This document shows positions 36,583 to 46,334 of a stretch of 64,000 nucleotides of DNA, piece after piece. The position numbers were made by a program, and so were the translations under genes. Origin of the DNA: Fructobacillus tropaeoli (lineage in GTDB: Bacteria > Bacillota > Bacilli > Lactobacillales > Lactobacillaceae); the NCBI RefSeq assembly GCF_001047135.2, contig NZ_DF968078.1:91908-155907 (forward strand), in the 5' to 3' direction. Position 1 is the stretch's first letter; each line of letters starts with the position of its first letter. The notes under the pieces were generated by a model. The model searched no databases, was not told where the DNA came from, and saw only the letters and a program-made list of their open reading frames with translations.

Positions 36583-37614
36583 TTAAACATATTCGAGTAA
36601 TTTTGTATCTAGTGCTTTGGCAAAGGTTGATAATAATCGGGCAACCTTAGCATATGGCATCCGAATGGGACCCACTAATGCGATCACACCGCCATCATCG
36701 CCGCCGACCGAAAACGGTGCGGCCAGAATGGCGTAATCCTGCAAAAGCGACGTTGGTAACTCCTGACCCAAGCGAATCGTCACCGACTGTTTTTGTGTCA
36801 CAGCCAATTGGCGCACCGCCCCAGGCGAGTCAAACAACTCCAAGACCGACCGGGCTTCCTTCAGGTTTAAGTAGGCGTCGTCGGCCACCTCTAAGAGGTT
36901 GAGCCGACCACCAATGTGGACCTGCTCTTCAACCGATCGAGCCAACACTTCACCGAAGAGCTGTAGGAAAGCTGCCGGGCTTTCAACATTGCGTGAAAGC
37001 GTGACGGGCAACTCTTCTGAATTCATCAGTGAAAGAACCTCTTGAACCGGTCTGCCAACCATCTGTGCATTGATATAAGCCACCATGTCCGTTAAGGACG
37101 AGACGGTCATTTCTTTTGGTAGGCGGAAAGTTTGTGAGGTTACCTTCCCATCAGAAGTTGCTAGGACGGCCAAAACCTGTTGCCGTTCCAGCTGAATCAA
37201 TTGGAAAGACGAGATTTTTAGGTTAACGGCCTTTGGCTTTAACACCAATGCCGTTAACCCCGTCATGTCTGCCAATTGCCGGGCCGTTTGGCCAAGCAAA
37301 TCATCCAATTCATGGAAGTTACCACGAATCCGTTGGGAAATCAGCGCAACATCTTGGTCAGAAACCTGGTCGGCCACCATTAAGTGGTCAAGGTAGTAGC
37401 GGTAACCAGCTTTTGAAGGAATTCGACCGGCAGAGGTGTGGAGCTTTTTAATCAGCTCGGCTTCCTCCAAGAAACTCATCTCATTGCGAATCGTTGCCGG
37501 TGAAAACTCCAAATTTAACTGGTCATGTAAGGTCTTTGACCCGACCGCTCGGGCGGTCTGGGTATATTCATAAATAATCGCCGCCAAAATTAATTGCTGT
37601 CGATCAGTTAGCAT
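36583..37614 (-). CDS. hrcA: Heat-inducible repressor HrcA
   Basis: 343 residues. Winged helix (TDRQQLILAAIIYEYTQTARAVGSKTLHDQ; SPATIRNEMSFLEEAELIKKLHTSAGRIPS), then the GAF-like domain. It represses its own operon by binding the two CIRCE elements upstream. ATG 37614 after AAAGGGGG; a TTG codon precedes it. Confidence 0.96.
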   Translation of the reverse strand: MLTDRQQLILAAIIYEYTQTARAVGSKTLHDQLNLEFSPATIRNEMSFLEEAELIKKLHTSAGRIPSKAGYRYYLDHLMVADQVSDQDVALISQRIRGNFHELDDLLGQTARQLADMTGLTALVLKPKAVNLKISSFQLIQLERQQVLAVLATSDGKVTSQTFRLPKEMTVSSLTDMVAYINAQMVGRPVQEVLSLMNSEELPVTLSRNVESPAAFLQLFGEVLARSVEEQVHIGGRLNLLEVADDAYLNLKEARSVLELFDSPGAVRQLAVTQKQSVTIRLGQELPTSLLQDYAILAAPFSVGGDDGGVIALVGPIRMPYAKVARLLSTFAKALDTKLLEYV

Positions 37615-37639
37615 CAACCCAAACCCCCTTTAATTTTGT

Positions 37640-37666
37640 TTAGCACTCAAAACTCTTAACTGCTAA
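37640..37666 (-). promoter_or_regulatory. CIRCE element (degenerate), proximal
   Basis: Plus strand TTAGCACTC, nine-base spacer, AACTGCTAA. One arm is exact and the other differs from GAGTGCTAA by two or three bases. It lies just downstream of the -10. Confidence 0.85.
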
Positions 37667-37673
37667 CAACTAT

Positions 37674-37701
37674 ATTATACAAAAGATTGAGAAAAATGCA
37701 A
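37674..37701 (-). promoter_or_regulatory. Promoter of the hrcA operon
   Basis: Minus-strand -10 TATAAT (37674-37679) and -35-like TTGCAT (37696-37701) with a 16-base spacer, flanked on each side by a CIRCE. Confidence 0.7.
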
Positions 37702-37708
37702 ACTATTT

Positions 37709-37735
37709 TTAGCACTCTTTGTAAACGAGTGCTAA
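37709..37735 (-). promoter_or_regulatory. CIRCE element (perfect), distal
   Basis: TTAGCACTC, nine bases, GAGTGCTAA: an exact consensus HrcA operator, just upstream of the -35. Confidence 0.97.
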
Positions 37736-37790
37736 TTTTATGAAAAAATACCCATCTATCAACCTTATCAGCGATTATGTCATGGCAATG

Positions 37791-37821
37791 AAAAAAGCAG
37801 ATTAAAATTAATCTGCTTTTT
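37791..37821 (-). terminator. Terminator after ribF
   Basis: Arms AAAAAGCAGATTAA and TTAATCTGCTTTTT overlap the ribF stop codon, then TTTTTTC on the minus strand. Confidence 0.88.
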
Positions 37822-38764
37822 CTTGAAAGTATTCACGTGTCTTTTGTTGGTCAATCAGCAACTGGTCAACCAGGGCTTTTGCGGAATCGAACTTCACTTC
37901 ATTGCGTAACTTCGCGTACCACTGAACCTTCACTGGCTCGCCATAAACCTCATCAGCGAAGTCAAAGAGGTTGATTTCAACTGTCACCGGTCGGTTCGCT
38001 TCAAAAGTCACATTGCGACCAATCGAGGCCATGCCATCAACCCAGCGGCCATCGACATAGGCGCTCACAGCGTAAACACCGATACCAGGCAGAAACTCAA
38101 CTTCCGGCGTCCAAATATTAATCGTTGGGAAGCCCAGCGTCCGACCCCGAGCATCTCCATGGACAATCAGCCCAGTGGTCTCGTGGACGCGACCAAGACT
38201 TTCCGTTACGGCAGCCAAGTCACCGGTGGCTAGGTCCTGGCGGATCTGCCTTGAGGCCACCTTGGCAGCTGATTTACCGAGGGTCTTCTTAGCAACCGTC
38301 AGGACATCAAAGCGACCAGCAGCATATTCAGGCAGGTGAGCCATGTCAGCTTGGTACTCCTTCTTGCCGTAGCGGTGGTCAAAGCCCGCGACAACGGTAT
38401 GAACTTGGAGAGGCAAGAGAATTTCTTTAATAAATTCTTCTGGATGCAGAGCCGAAAGGTGTGATGTCAATTGGAGGCAGTACACCCGCTCAACGCCGAG
38501 TTTCCCTAAGAGCTGAACCTTTTGGTCCAAGGGTGTTAAATCATGCCAGGGTTGGGGCAGCTTTTTAAACACCAATCCCGGATAAGGGCTATAAGTCAAA
38601 ACGGCCAGTGGCAAGCCATTTTCATGCGCCACCCGTGCTGCTTCCTGGATTACCTTCTGGTGGCCCAGGTGGACCCCGTCAAAAAAGCCCATTGCTAGCA
38701 CTTGCTTGCTAGTCAACTGGGGCAATTCTTTTAATGGATAATGCAAAGATATTAATTCAGTCAT
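37808..38764 (-). CDS. ribF: Bifunctional riboflavin kinase/FAD synthetase
   Basis: 318 residues: FAD synthetase half with the GFFDGVHLGHQKVI motif near residue 28, and C-terminal kinase half with HGDARGRTLGFPTINI near 200. It makes FMN and FAD from imported riboflavin, which links it to RibU. ATG 38764 has no ribosome site; instead a perfect TATAAT lies 6-11 bases before it, so the gene may be read from a leaderless transcript. It is 47 bases after truB. Confidence 0.93.
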   Translation of the reverse strand: MTELISLHYPLKELPQLTSKQVLAMGFFDGVHLGHQKVIQEAARVAHENGLPLAVLTYSPYPGLVFKKLPQPWHDLTPLDQKVQLLGKLGVERVYCLQLTSHLSALHPEEFIKEILLPLQVHTVVAGFDHRYGKKEYQADMAHLPEYAAGRFDVLTVAKKTLGKSAAKVASRQIRQDLATGDLAAVTESLGRVHETTGLIVHGDARGRTLGFPTINIWTPEVEFLPGIGVYAVSAYVDGRWVDGMASIGRNVTFEANRPVTVEINLFDFADEVYGEPVKVQWYAKLRNEVKFDSAKALVDQLLIDQQKTREYFQEKAD

Positions 38765-38770
38765 GGGCAT

Positions 38771-38776
38771 ATTATA
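38771..38776 (-). promoter_or_regulatory. -10 box immediately before ribF
   Basis: TATAAT on the minus strand with a TTGAAT about 15 bases upstream as a possible -35. A start 6-8 bases downstream would be at or beside the ribF ATG. Confidence 0.5.
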
Positions 38777-38811
38777 TCAGAGTTTCTGCTAATTCAATCA
38801 CTTAGCTTCTT

Positions 38812-39741
38812 TCAACTTTGGGCAAAAAAATACCGCGACCGCCAGAGATTCTGGTCGACATCAAAGGCGTAGACCGCCAACAACTGGTCTTGGTCATACA
38901 CCTGATAGTAACCCGCATCATTTTGTGACCAGGTGCTAACTGGAATCTTTTGCCCGTTCTTGACCGCAAAGACCTCGTCTTGGGTCAAGACCTTCTTTGG
39001 CCAAGTCAACACGGACTCAATGGAATGCACGTGCGTTAAAATTTCAGAATAATCCATCGCCAACAAGTCATCGAGTGGGACGGCTTGATCGATGGTAAAG
39101 CCAGAGCCAGCTGTCCGCTTCAAAGCAGTCATCGTCGCGGGCAGTCCTAATTTTTGCCCAAGGTCATAGGCCAGAGTCCGAATATAGGTTCCCTTGGAAA
39201 CTTGGGCTAAGAAGTCCATTTGCTGGTAAGGTTGCCCCTCAACCCAGGTTAACGGACTGGTCTGGTCGAAGCGATAAATAGTCGCCTCTCGCTTGGGCAG
39301 TTCAACCTCTTCCCCCGCTCGCGCATATTCATAGAGGCGCTTGCCGTTGACCTTAACGGCCGAATAAATTGGCGGAATTTGGATAATATCACCGGTCAAA
39401 TCAGCTCGAGCTGCGTCGAGCTGACCCTGGTCAATGGCTGCTGTTAAAGGTTTTTCTTCAACAACTACTCCATCAGCATCCTGACTTTCCGTTGCATAGC
39501 CAAAAGTCACCGTCCCCGTGTAGGTTTTTGGCCGACTCTGCAAAAGATCAATCAACTTGGTGGCCTTCCCCAAGGCGACAACCAAGACGCCCTCGACATT
39601 TGGGTCTAAAGTCCCTGCATGGCCAATCTTCTTCTGTCCGGTTACCCGCCGTAGTCGTGCAACCACACCAAAGGAACTCATTTCCTTTGGCTTATTCACG
39701 ACCAGCAGGCCGGATAGTTCAGGGTGCTTTTCTGTTGCCAT
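38812..39741 (-). CDS. truB: tRNA pseudouridine-55 synthase TruB
   Basis: 309 residues: GLLVVNKPKEMSSFGVVARLRR, catalytic Asp in KIGHAGTLDPNVEGVLVVALGKATK, KTYTGTVTFGYATES and a C-terminal PUA-like domain. It modifies U55 in the tRNA T loop. ATG 39741 has GGAGG six bases upstream; an ATG one codon earlier is too close to it. Confidence 0.95.
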   Translation of the reverse strand: MATEKHPELSGLLVVNKPKEMSSFGVVARLRRVTGQKKIGHAGTLDPNVEGVLVVALGKATKLIDLLQSRPKTYTGTVTFGYATESQDADGVVVEEKPLTAAIDQGQLDAARADLTGDIIQIPPIYSAVKVNGKRLYEYARAGEEVELPKREATIYRFDQTSPLTWVEGQPYQQMDFLAQVSKGTYIRTLAYDLGQKLGLPATMTALKRTAGSGFTIDQAVPLDDLLAMDYSEILTHVHSIESVLTWPKKVLTQDEVFAVKNGQKIPVSTWSQNDAGYYQVYDQDQLLAVYAFDVDQNLWRSRYFFAQS

Positions 39742-39768
39742 CATCGACCTCCATCTGTGCAATTAAAA

Positions 39769-39852
39769 AACCGACCAAAGTGCGAAATGATTCCAGCCCT
39801 AAAATTTGTCCAAATTGCAGGGTTGATAATCAAAAGCGTCTTTTAGTCGGTT
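39769..39852 (-). terminator. Large structured terminator after the first aminotransferase gene
   Basis: Outer arms AACCGAC and GTCGGTT enclose about 70 bases with an inner GATT..CCCT/AGGG..AATC helix. TTTTTT follows on the minus strand. Confidence 0.65.
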
Positions 39853-39858
39853 CTTATT

Positions 39859-41046
39859 TTACCGATTTGCACGGGCCTTTTCAATGTAGTCCCGCAATTT
39901 TGCAAAGCCAATTTCTAATTGGTCTTGAGCAGTTGCATAAGAAATTCGGATATAAGCGTTCGCCTCTTTAAAGTGGGAGAAAGCTGCTCCAGGAATGACT
40001 GCAACCTTGCCCTCCTCTGCTAATTTTTCAGCAAAAGCCCAGCCATCTGTGCCAAAATCAGCCGGAATCTTGGCAAAGAGGTAAAAGGCCCCTTCGGGAT
40101 CAACAACGTCAAAGCCAAGGTCTTCTAAGGTCTGCTTAGCAAAGTCTCGTCGATCTTGGTAACTTTCCTTCATGTAGTCCAGCTCTGCTCGCGTCATCTG
40201 CAAGGCCGTCTCTGCCCCGTCTTCGATAAAGGTTGGAACGGAGTAAGTCAAAGAGCCATGAACCTTTTGAATGTACTGCATCACACTTGCTGGGCCCAAG
40301 ATAAAGCCAAAGCGGTAACCCGTCATAGCATGAGACTTTGAAAGACCATTAACAACCAATGTCTGTTCTGGCAACAGCTTGCCAATTGAATAGTGGTCAT
40401 GGGCATAAGTCAATTCGGAATAAATTTCATCTGAGATGACCCAAATTTGGTGTTTATTAAAGCAAGCAGCCAGTTCTTCCAACTCCTCCTTTGAGTAAGT
40501 TACCCCAGTTGGGTTATTAGGATAGTTCAAGAGAATGGCGCGAACCGGTACCGTTGCTTGGGCCAAAGCTTCGTCAACGAGTGCCGGGGTCAACTTAAAT
40601 TTATTCTTTGCCGTATCGATTGGCACGGCAACGCCATCGGCCAAGCTCAGTGAAGCAAAGTACGAACCGTAAGCAGGCTCTGGGATCAAAAGTCCCTCAC
40701 CCTTAGCAATCAAGGTCTTAAAGATTGACTGCATAGCTTCCGTTACACCAACGGTCACAACAACGTTATCAATACTTGGATAGTCAAGGTCATAACGATC
40801 CTTCATATAACCTAGAATTGCCTGACGAACACCTGGTTCCCCCTGAGAGTTTCCATAATGGGAACGGTTATTATTAATGGCGGCAATCGTCGCCTCCTTG
40901 ACAACGGCTGGCGTATCAAAGCCCGGCTCTCCAAAGGTCAAAAAGGTTAAGTCCTCAATTCTTGAGACCTGTCGTTGGAAGCCCAACAACTTATCGGGGG
41001 CGATTGAAACAACCGCCTGGTTAACTGGTAAAAGTGGTTCTGTCAT
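39859..41046 (-). CDS. PLP-dependent class I/II aminotransferase (copy 1)
   Basis: 395 residues, fold type I. SHYGNSQGEPGVRQAILGYM near the N-terminus, YPNNPTGVTYSKEE near 170, DEIYSEL (PLP Asp) and the lysine motif NGLSKSHAMTGYRFGFILG near 235. It transfers amino groups between an amino acid and a keto acid; aspartate/aromatic or N-acetyl-diaminopimelate type (PatA-like) are possible. ATG 41046 is used because AAAGGAACCAGGAAA precedes it. It is a close paralog of the next gene upstream, separated by a structured terminator. Confidence 0.88.
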   Translation of the reverse strand: MTEPLLPVNQAVVSIAPDKLLGFQRQVSRIEDLTFLTFGEPGFDTPAVVKEATIAAINNNRSHYGNSQGEPGVRQAILGYMKDRYDLDYPSIDNVVVTVGVTEAMQSIFKTLIAKGEGLLIPEPAYGSYFASLSLADGVAVPIDTAKNKFKLTPALVDEALAQATVPVRAILLNYPNNPTGVTYSKEELEELAACFNKHQIWVISDEIYSELTYAHDHYSIGKLLPEQTLVVNGLSKSHAMTGYRFGFILGPASVMQYIQKVHGSLTYSVPTFIEDGAETALQMTRAELDYMKESYQDRRDFAKQTLEDLGFDVVDPEGAFYLFAKIPADFGTDGWAFAEKLAEEGKVAVIPGAAFSHFKEANAYIRISYATAQDQLEIGFAKLRDYIEKARANR

Positions 41047-41196
41047 TTTCCTGGTTCCTTTCGTCTTGCTGGTGAAAGCAGCCATTCTCATGGCATCCAT
41101 CGCACAATCCAGTCTACACGAAAATGAACTTTTTTGAAAGGATTTATGGCATTTTTATGAGATTCATCCTCATTTATCTTTTATAAATCAGCGCAA

Positions 41197-41258
41197 AAAA
41201 GGAACCTGCTCAATGACATGTCCCAATTTGGGGGCTCATCTCACAGCGGGTTCCTTTT
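41197..41258 (-). terminator. Structured terminator between the two aminotransferase genes
   Basis: Minus-strand arms AAGGAACCCGCT and AGCAGGTTCCTT enclose a CCCAAATTGGG inner helix, then TTTTTT. So each copy probably has its own transcript. Confidence 0.7.
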
Positions 41259-41325
41259 GTCGTGCTTCATCATGGTCGTTGTGGCCACCCATGGCAAAAC
41301 TGATTTTTTTAATGAAAGCCAAGGA

Positions 41326-42549
41326 CTAGTCAGCCAAGGCCGTCATATCCTCTGACAGTGCCTCATCAGTCTCTTGGGCTGCACGTTGTTCGTCTACATA
41401 TGTTTTCAAGCGCTTCAGGCCTTCCTGCAATTGCGCCATATCGGCCGCGTAAGAAATCCGAATAAACTTCTTTACTTCATCGAAGAAAGAGAAGCCAGCG
41501 CCAGGAATCACAGAAACCTTGGCCTGGTGAGCCAAGTCTGTAGCAAATGCCCAGCCATCTTCGCCCAAATCAGCTGGTAACTTGGCAAAGAGGTAAAAGG
41601 CCCCCTTTGGCGAAACCAGTTCAAAGCCCAAGTCTTCCAAAAACTTCTTAGCATAGTCACGGCGCTTTTGGTATTCAACCTTCATGAAGGCTAAGTCTTC
41701 CTTTGGAATCTGCAAAGCAGCGACTGCCCCATCTTGGATAAAGGTTGGTATGGCAAAGACCAAGGGACCATGCACCTTTTGAATTTGCTGGATTAATGCG
41801 ATTGGTCCCAGGATAAAGCCGAGGCGGTAGCCCGTCATGGCGTGTGATTTTGACAAACCGTTAACGACAACCGTTTGGTCAGGCAAGAGCTTACCCATTG
41901 AATAGTGGTCACCCTCATAAGTCAATTCAGAATAAATTTCGTCTGAAATCACCCAGAGATCATGGCGCTTAAAGGCTTCTGCCAGTTCTTCAAGCTCTTC
42001 CTTCGTGTAAGTAACACCAGTTGGGTTATTGGGATAATTAAAGAGAATGGCATGCACGTCTTCTGTCGTTTCGGCCATCGTCTCATCAATCAAGGCGGGC
42101 GTCAGCTTATAAGCGTTCTTGCCCGTATCAATTGGAACAGCCGTGCCTCCAGCCAAACTCAAAGCTGAGAAATAAGAACCATAGGCTGGGTCTGGGATTA
42201 AGAGTCCCTGACCAGGTGCGAGCAAGGTCTTAAAAATTGATTGCATTGCTTCTGTGACCCCGACAGTCACAATCACATTATCAATACTTGGATAGTGAAG
42301 GTCATAACGGTCGGCCATATAGTCTAAAATGGCTGAGCGGAGCTTTGGTTCTCCTTGAGAGTCACCATAGTGGGACCGATCTTCCTCGATTGCTTGAATC
42401 GTCGCTTTTTTCACCGGCACGGGCGTCGCAAAACCAGGTTCTCCAAAGGTCAATGAGACCAGCCCTTCAATATTGGCAACGGAGTGTTGGAAGTCTAACA
42501 GCTTGTCGGGTGTCAAGCTGACAACTGCATTGTTTAATGGTTTTGGCAT
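41326..42549 (-). CDS. PLP-dependent class I/II aminotransferase (copy 2)
   Basis: 407 residues and clearly homologous to copy 1 along the whole length: SHYGDSQGEPKLRSAILDYMADRYDLHYPSIDN, YPNNPTGVTYTKEE, DEIYSEL and NGLSKSHAMTGYRLGFILG with the PLP lysine. The C-terminal tail (EQRAAQETDEALSEDMTALAD) is acidic and absent from copy 1. Start MPKPLNNAVVSLTPDKLLDFQ; ATG after GAAAGGATTTCATC. A tandem duplication with divergence in substrate preference is plausible. Confidence 0.88.
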   Translation of the reverse strand: MPKPLNNAVVSLTPDKLLDFQHSVANIEGLVSLTFGEPGFATPVPVKKATIQAIEEDRSHYGDSQGEPKLRSAILDYMADRYDLHYPSIDNVIVTVGVTEAMQSIFKTLLAPGQGLLIPDPAYGSYFSALSLAGGTAVPIDTGKNAYKLTPALIDETMAETTEDVHAILFNYPNNPTGVTYTKEELEELAEAFKRHDLWVISDEIYSELTYEGDHYSMGKLLPDQTVVVNGLSKSHAMTGYRLGFILGPIALIQQIQKVHGPLVFAIPTFIQDGAVAALQIPKEDLAFMKVEYQKRRDYAKKFLEDLGFELVSPKGAFYLFAKLPADLGEDGWAFATDLAHQAKVSVIPGAGFSFFDEVKKFIRISYAADMAQLQEGLKRLKTYVDEQRAAQETDEALSEDMTALAD

Positions 42550-42863
42550 GATGAAATCCTTTCGACTGATTCGTTCTGTAAGTGGACCAACAACGGCCCT
42601 TCTTCTTAGTTTCTTAGTCTACACAAAGTGCTTGGCTTTTCATAGGTGATAAACATGAAACTATTGTAAGTTATCGTGATTTTTAATCACTTTACTACTA
42701 TTTATCATAACAAAAAGGGATAAAAGGAAAATAAAAGCGTCGCTATTCGATTGCAATCAACATTATGGCGGTGCCTGGGTGCCCGGTAGCAGCTGATTTC
42801 TCAAAGGAAACAAAAAGGGACCTGCTCATCGCAAGTCCCTTTTTCAGTCAAGTTGCCTTGACC
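42550..42863. other. Gene-free stretch between aminotransferase copy 2 and rbfA
   Basis: Promoter region of the aminotransferase gene and the terminator of the translation-factor operon (42812-42844). No coding frame with a ribosome site seen. Confidence 0.7.
42812..42844 (-). terminator. Terminator after rbfA
   Basis: AAAAAGGGACTTGC and GCAGGTCCCTTTTT (minus strand, one G-U pair). It lies about 20 bases past the rbfA stop. Confidence 0.88.
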
Positions 42864-43217
42864 TTAATCCTTCTTGTGCAAACCGCGGATCAATTCTTCA
42901 ATATGGTCACCATACTGAATTGAATTATCCAAGACGAAATGCAATTCCGGAATCTTATAAACTGTTAACCGTGCCCCTAATTCGCGACGAATCAAGCCTG
43001 AAGCGGCTTCTAAGCCGGTTTGAGCCTTCTTTCGGTCAGAAGCATAGTCTGACAAAATTGAGTAGTAAATCGTAGCGATTTGCAGGTCACCGGAAACTTC
43101 CACAGAAGTCACCGTTACGTCCTGAACTCGCGGATCATTCACTCGCTTTAAAATCAGGTCAGTCACGTCTTTTTGAATTTCCTGGGCCAAACGCCCAGCG
43201 CGTTGTGCATTTGCCAT
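42864..43217 (-). CDS. rbfA: Ribosome-binding factor A
   Basis: 117 residues, KH-like fold: RLAQEIQKDVTDLILKRVNDPRVQDVTVTSVEVSGDLQIATIYYS and ELHFVLDNSIQYGDHIEELI. It matures the 16S 5' end. ATG 43217 after GGGAGGTCTTG. Last gene of the rimP-nusA-ylxR-ylxQ-infB-rbfA operon. Confidence 0.95.
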   Translation of the reverse strand: MANAQRAGRLAQEIQKDVTDLILKRVNDPRVQDVTVTSVEVSGDLQIATIYYSILSDYASDRKKAQTGLEAASGLIRRELGARLTVYKIPELHFVLDNSIQYGDHIEELIRGLHKKD

Positions 43218-43239
43218 CAAGACCTCCCATCAGTAAAGC

Positions 43240-45705
43240 TTACTTAGGCTTTACTTCTTCCATGATGTAAGCTTCGACTGCATCACCTGGTTGAATATCG
43301 TTGAACTTGTTAACGGTGAAACCAAATTCGTAGCCGAACTTCACTTCGTTAACCGCATCCTTACCACGTTGCAAGGAAGCTAATTGACCATCATAAATGA
43401 CCGTACCATTGCGGATAATACGAACCTTTGAATCCTTAGTAATCTTACCTTCTTCAACGCTGGCACCAGCAATGGTTCCGACCTTAGAGAACTTGAAGAG
43501 TTCCTTAACAACGATTTGGCCAATAACCTTTTCTTCATAAACGGGTTCAAGTTGACCCTTCATTGCGGCCGTCACATCGTCAATCGCGTCATAGATGACT
43601 GAGTAGAAACGCATGTCAATCTTGTCGTTATTCGCTTGTGACTTTGCAAATGGTGTTGGGCGAACGTTGAATCCTAAGATAATCGCACCAGAAGCTTCCG
43701 CCAAAGAAACATCGGATTCGTTAATGGCACCAACAGCAGAGTGAACAACATCAACTCGAACGCCATCAACTTCAATCTTCTTCAATGAACCAGTCAAAGC
43801 TTCAACAGAACCCTGAACATCGGCCTTGACAATAACCGGCACTGTCTTCATGGCCTTTTCAGCCATCGTGTTGAACAAAGTATCCAATGTGACAACAGAA
43901 CCGGCGTTACGAACTTCTTCACGAGCACGCTTTGCACGTTCTTCACCAGCTGCACGAGCAGTCTTTTCGTCTGCCATGACGATAAAGCGGTCACCAGCCA
44001 AAGGCACTTCGTTCAAACCAGTGATTTGAACAGGTGTAGCTGGCTTAGCTGCATCGATGTCTTGTCCCTTTTCGTTGGTCATCGTCCGGACACGACCATA
44101 AGTGTTTCCAACAACGATTGGATCACCAACATGGAGCGTTCCCTGTTGAATCAAAACAGTTGAAACAGGACCGCGACCCTTATCCAAACGAGCTTCGATA
44201 ACAGAACCACGAGCAGGTTGTGTTGGGTCAGCCTTCAATTCCAGAACGTCAGCTTCCAACAAAATCATTTCCAGCAACTGGTCAACGTTCTTTCCAAACT
44301 TAGCTGAAATTTGAACGAAGATCGTGTCACCACCATATTCTTCAGGAACCAAATCATGGGCCATCAACTCGTTCATGACTTGTTCAGGGTTAGCCCCTTC
44401 CTTATCAATCTTGTTAACAGCAACGATTACTGGCGTACCAGCGGCCTTAGCATGGTTAATCGCTTCGATTGTCTGTGGTTGCACACCATCATCGGCAGCA
44501 ACAACCAAAACCGTGATATCCGTCACGTTGGCACCACGGGCACGCATTTCCGTAAAGGCCGCGTGACCAGGTGTATCCAAGAAAGTAATCAACTTATCGT
44601 TCAAGCGTGCTTGGTAGGCACCGATATGCTGTGTGATTCCACCAGCTTCGCCAGCGGTCACGTTCGTCTTACGCAAGTAATCCAACAGCGTTGTCTTACC
44701 GTGGTCGACGTGTCCCATGATGGTCACAACAGGGGCACGTGGTTCCAAGGCCTCTTCGTTAATCGTTTCATCATCGAAGAAGCGGTCGATATCGGCCACA
44801 TCTTCTTCTTCTTTTTGCTTTGCTTCAATACCATAATCAGCTGCCAAAACCTCAATGGTATCTTCATCCAATGACTGGTTTTGGTTGGTCACAACACCAA
44901 GTAAGAACAACTTCTTAATGATTTCAGTGGCATCACGGTGCAAAAGCTTAGCCAAGTCCTGCACGTTCATGCCGACCTTGTATTCCAAAACTTCTGGCAA
45001 TGGCTGTTCCTTACGAACCGTCACTGGCTTCTTTGGCGCTTGCTTAGCTGCAATGCGACGAGCCTTCTTTGAGCCGTGTGGCTTGTCGTTACGGCGTGGT
45101 GTTTGCTGACCAGTACCGTTGGTATTGCGCTTGCGAGTGTTATTCCGAGCAGAATTGTTGCCTGAAGCAAGTGAGCCACCAAAGCGACCTTGACCAGAAT
45201 TAGCTTCTGTCTTAACCCCTGAAGCAGCTGGCTTAGCAGCGGCTGCTGCAGGCTTCTTTGCTTCGGCCGGCTTCTTAGCAGCTGGCTTCTTCTTGGCCTG
45301 TTGCTTTGCTTCTTGGGCCTTCTTGTTTTCAGAAACGTATTCCTTCAAACTGTCATCTTTTTGAGCAGAATAGTTAATCTGCCCTTCCCGTGGCTTTGTT
45401 GACCATGACTTCTTTTCACGAATCATTGGTCGACCGGCATTGTTACTCCGGTTGTTGTTATTGTGTCGACGGTTACCGCCTTGACCCTGTTGGCCGTTAC
45501 CTGGGCGGTTGTTATTGTTGTTGCGGCGGTTTTGTTGACCACCTTCTTGTGTCTTTGGACGAGGCCGGTTTGAATTTTGTGGCTTGGCTTCATCTGATAA
45601 TTTAGCGGCGTGTCGACGCTGAGAAGCAGGCAATTCTTTTCTTTCTGGTACTGCCTGTTTGCGGGTCGGCCGGTTGGAACCTGAAAACTTTTTTTCTTCT
45701 GCCAT
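43240..45705 (-). CDS. infB: Translation initiation factor IF-2
   Basis: 821 residues. The N-terminal 240 residues are low-complexity, rich in Asn, Arg, Gly, Ala and Lys, and probably disordered. Next an IF2-N domain, then the GTPase domain ([40 protein letters not shown]) and the EF-G-like and fMet-tRNA-binding domains. It delivers initiator tRNA. Its ATG shares one base with the ylxQ stop, so it is coupled. Confidence 0.96.
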   Translation of the reverse strand: MAEEKKFSGSNRPTRKQAVPERKELPASQRRHAAKLSDEAKPQNSNRPRPKTQEGGQQNRRNNNNNRPGNGQQGQGGNRRHNNNNRSNNAGRPMIREKKSWSTKPREGQINYSAQKDDSLKEYVSENKKAQEAKQQAKKKPAAKKPAEAKKPAAAAAKPAASGVKTEANSGQGRFGGSLASGNNSARNNTRKRNTNGTGQQTPRRNDKPHGSKKARRIAAKQAPKKPVTVRKEQPLPEVLEYKVGMNVQDLAKLLHRDATEIIKKLFLLGVVTNQNQSLDEDTIEVLAADYGIEAKQKEEEDVADIDRFFDDETINEEALEPRAPVVTIMGHVDHGKTTLLDYLRKTNVTAGEAGGITQHIGAYQARLNDKLITFLDTPGHAAFTEMRARGANVTDITVLVVAADDGVQPQTIEAINHAKAAGTPVIVAVNKIDKEGANPEQVMNELMAHDLVPEEYGGDTIFVQISAKFGKNVDQLLEMILLEADVLELKADPTQPARGSVIEARLDKGRGPVSTVLIQQGTLHVGDPIVVGNTYGRVRTMTNEKGQDIDAAKPATPVQITGLNEVPLAGDRFIVMADEKTARAAGEERAKRAREEVRNAGSVVTLDTLFNTMAEKAMKTVPVIVKADVQGSVEALTGSLKKIEVDGVRVDVVHSAVGAINESDVSLAEASGAIILGFNVRPTPFAKSQANNDKIDMRFYSVIYDAIDDVTAAMKGQLEPVYEEKVIGQIVVKELFKFSKVGTIAGASVEEGKITKDSKVRIIRNGTVIYDGQLASLQRGKDAVNEVKFGYEFGFTVNKFNDIQPGDAVEAYIMEEVKPK

Positions 45706-46025
45706 TAATTCCGCTCCTTTTCTTCGAGTAATTGTTTGATTTTTTTCGCAAAGCCATTATTGGTGATGGCCATAATCGACCGATTTAAGCCAATTGCTTG
45801 ACTCAATTCATCCTTGGTAAAATCTTCAACCAAGGTCACCTGATAAAAGCTGGTTTTGTCCCGAAATTTCTTTTGCTGGCTGGCACCACCATCTTTTGGG
45901 AAAAAGGCAACTTTCGCCTTTTGACCTTGAATAGCAGTTAGCGTGTCGTTGGTCCCGTAAACGAGGCTTTTAGACATGCGCGCCAAACCAAGTAAGTGTA
46001 AGATTTGTTCTTCTTCACTTTTCAT
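45705..46025 (-). CDS. ylxQ: L7Ae-type RNA-binding protein YlxQ
   Basis: 106 residues ([45 protein letters not shown]...). Ribosomal L7Ae/L30e-like fold in the fixed place between ylxR and infB. ATG 46025 overlaps the end of ylxR; the longer open frame upstream of it is antiparallel noise over ylxR. Function probably kink-turn RNA binding. Confidence 0.88.
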   Translation of the reverse strand: MKSEEEQILHLLGLARMSKSLVYGTNDTLTAIQGQKAKVAFFPKDGGASQQKKFRDKTSFYQVTLVEDFTKDELSQAIGLNRSIMAITNNGFAKKIKQLLEEKERN

Positions 46026-46314
46026 TTTCAAATAACTCTTTTCGGGCTTGCTGATGGTCAACATAAGCAAAGAGTTCTTCATAAAAAGCCGGATCAATTG
46101 GCATTGAAAAGGCCTTTTCAAAGACGCGCTTTTCCTTTGCTTCCTTGGCAACCTCACGGTTTAAGGAAATATAGGCACCGCGACCGTTTTGTTTACCAGA
46201 GGGATCTAAGAAGACCTCCCCTTCCTTATTTTTAACGACCCGGACCAGGTCCTTTTTGGCAAACATTTCGCCAGTCACGATATCTTTTCTTAAGGGAACC
46301 TTCCGTGTTTTCAT
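46015..46314 (-). CDS. ylxR: YlxR family RNA-binding protein (DUF448)
   Basis: 99 residues: MKTRKVPLRKDIVTGEMFAKKDLVRVVKNKEGEVFLDPSGKQNGRGAYI. The usual CxxC of many YlxR proteins is absent here (VTGEMF). In the operon between nusA and ylxQ. ATG after AGAGGAGG. Confidence 0.9.
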   Translation of the reverse strand: MKTRKVPLRKDIVTGEMFAKKDLVRVVKNKEGEVFLDPSGKQNGRGAYISLNREVAKEAKEKRVFEKAFSMPIDPAFYEELFAYVDHQQARKELFENEK

Positions 46315-46334
46315 GAAAGAACCTCCTCTAATAC

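Noticed and set aside
44311..44874. Plus-strand open frame of 187 codons
   Set aside because: Lies antisense inside infB, has no ribosome site and no recognisable domain; a reflection of the infB codon pattern.
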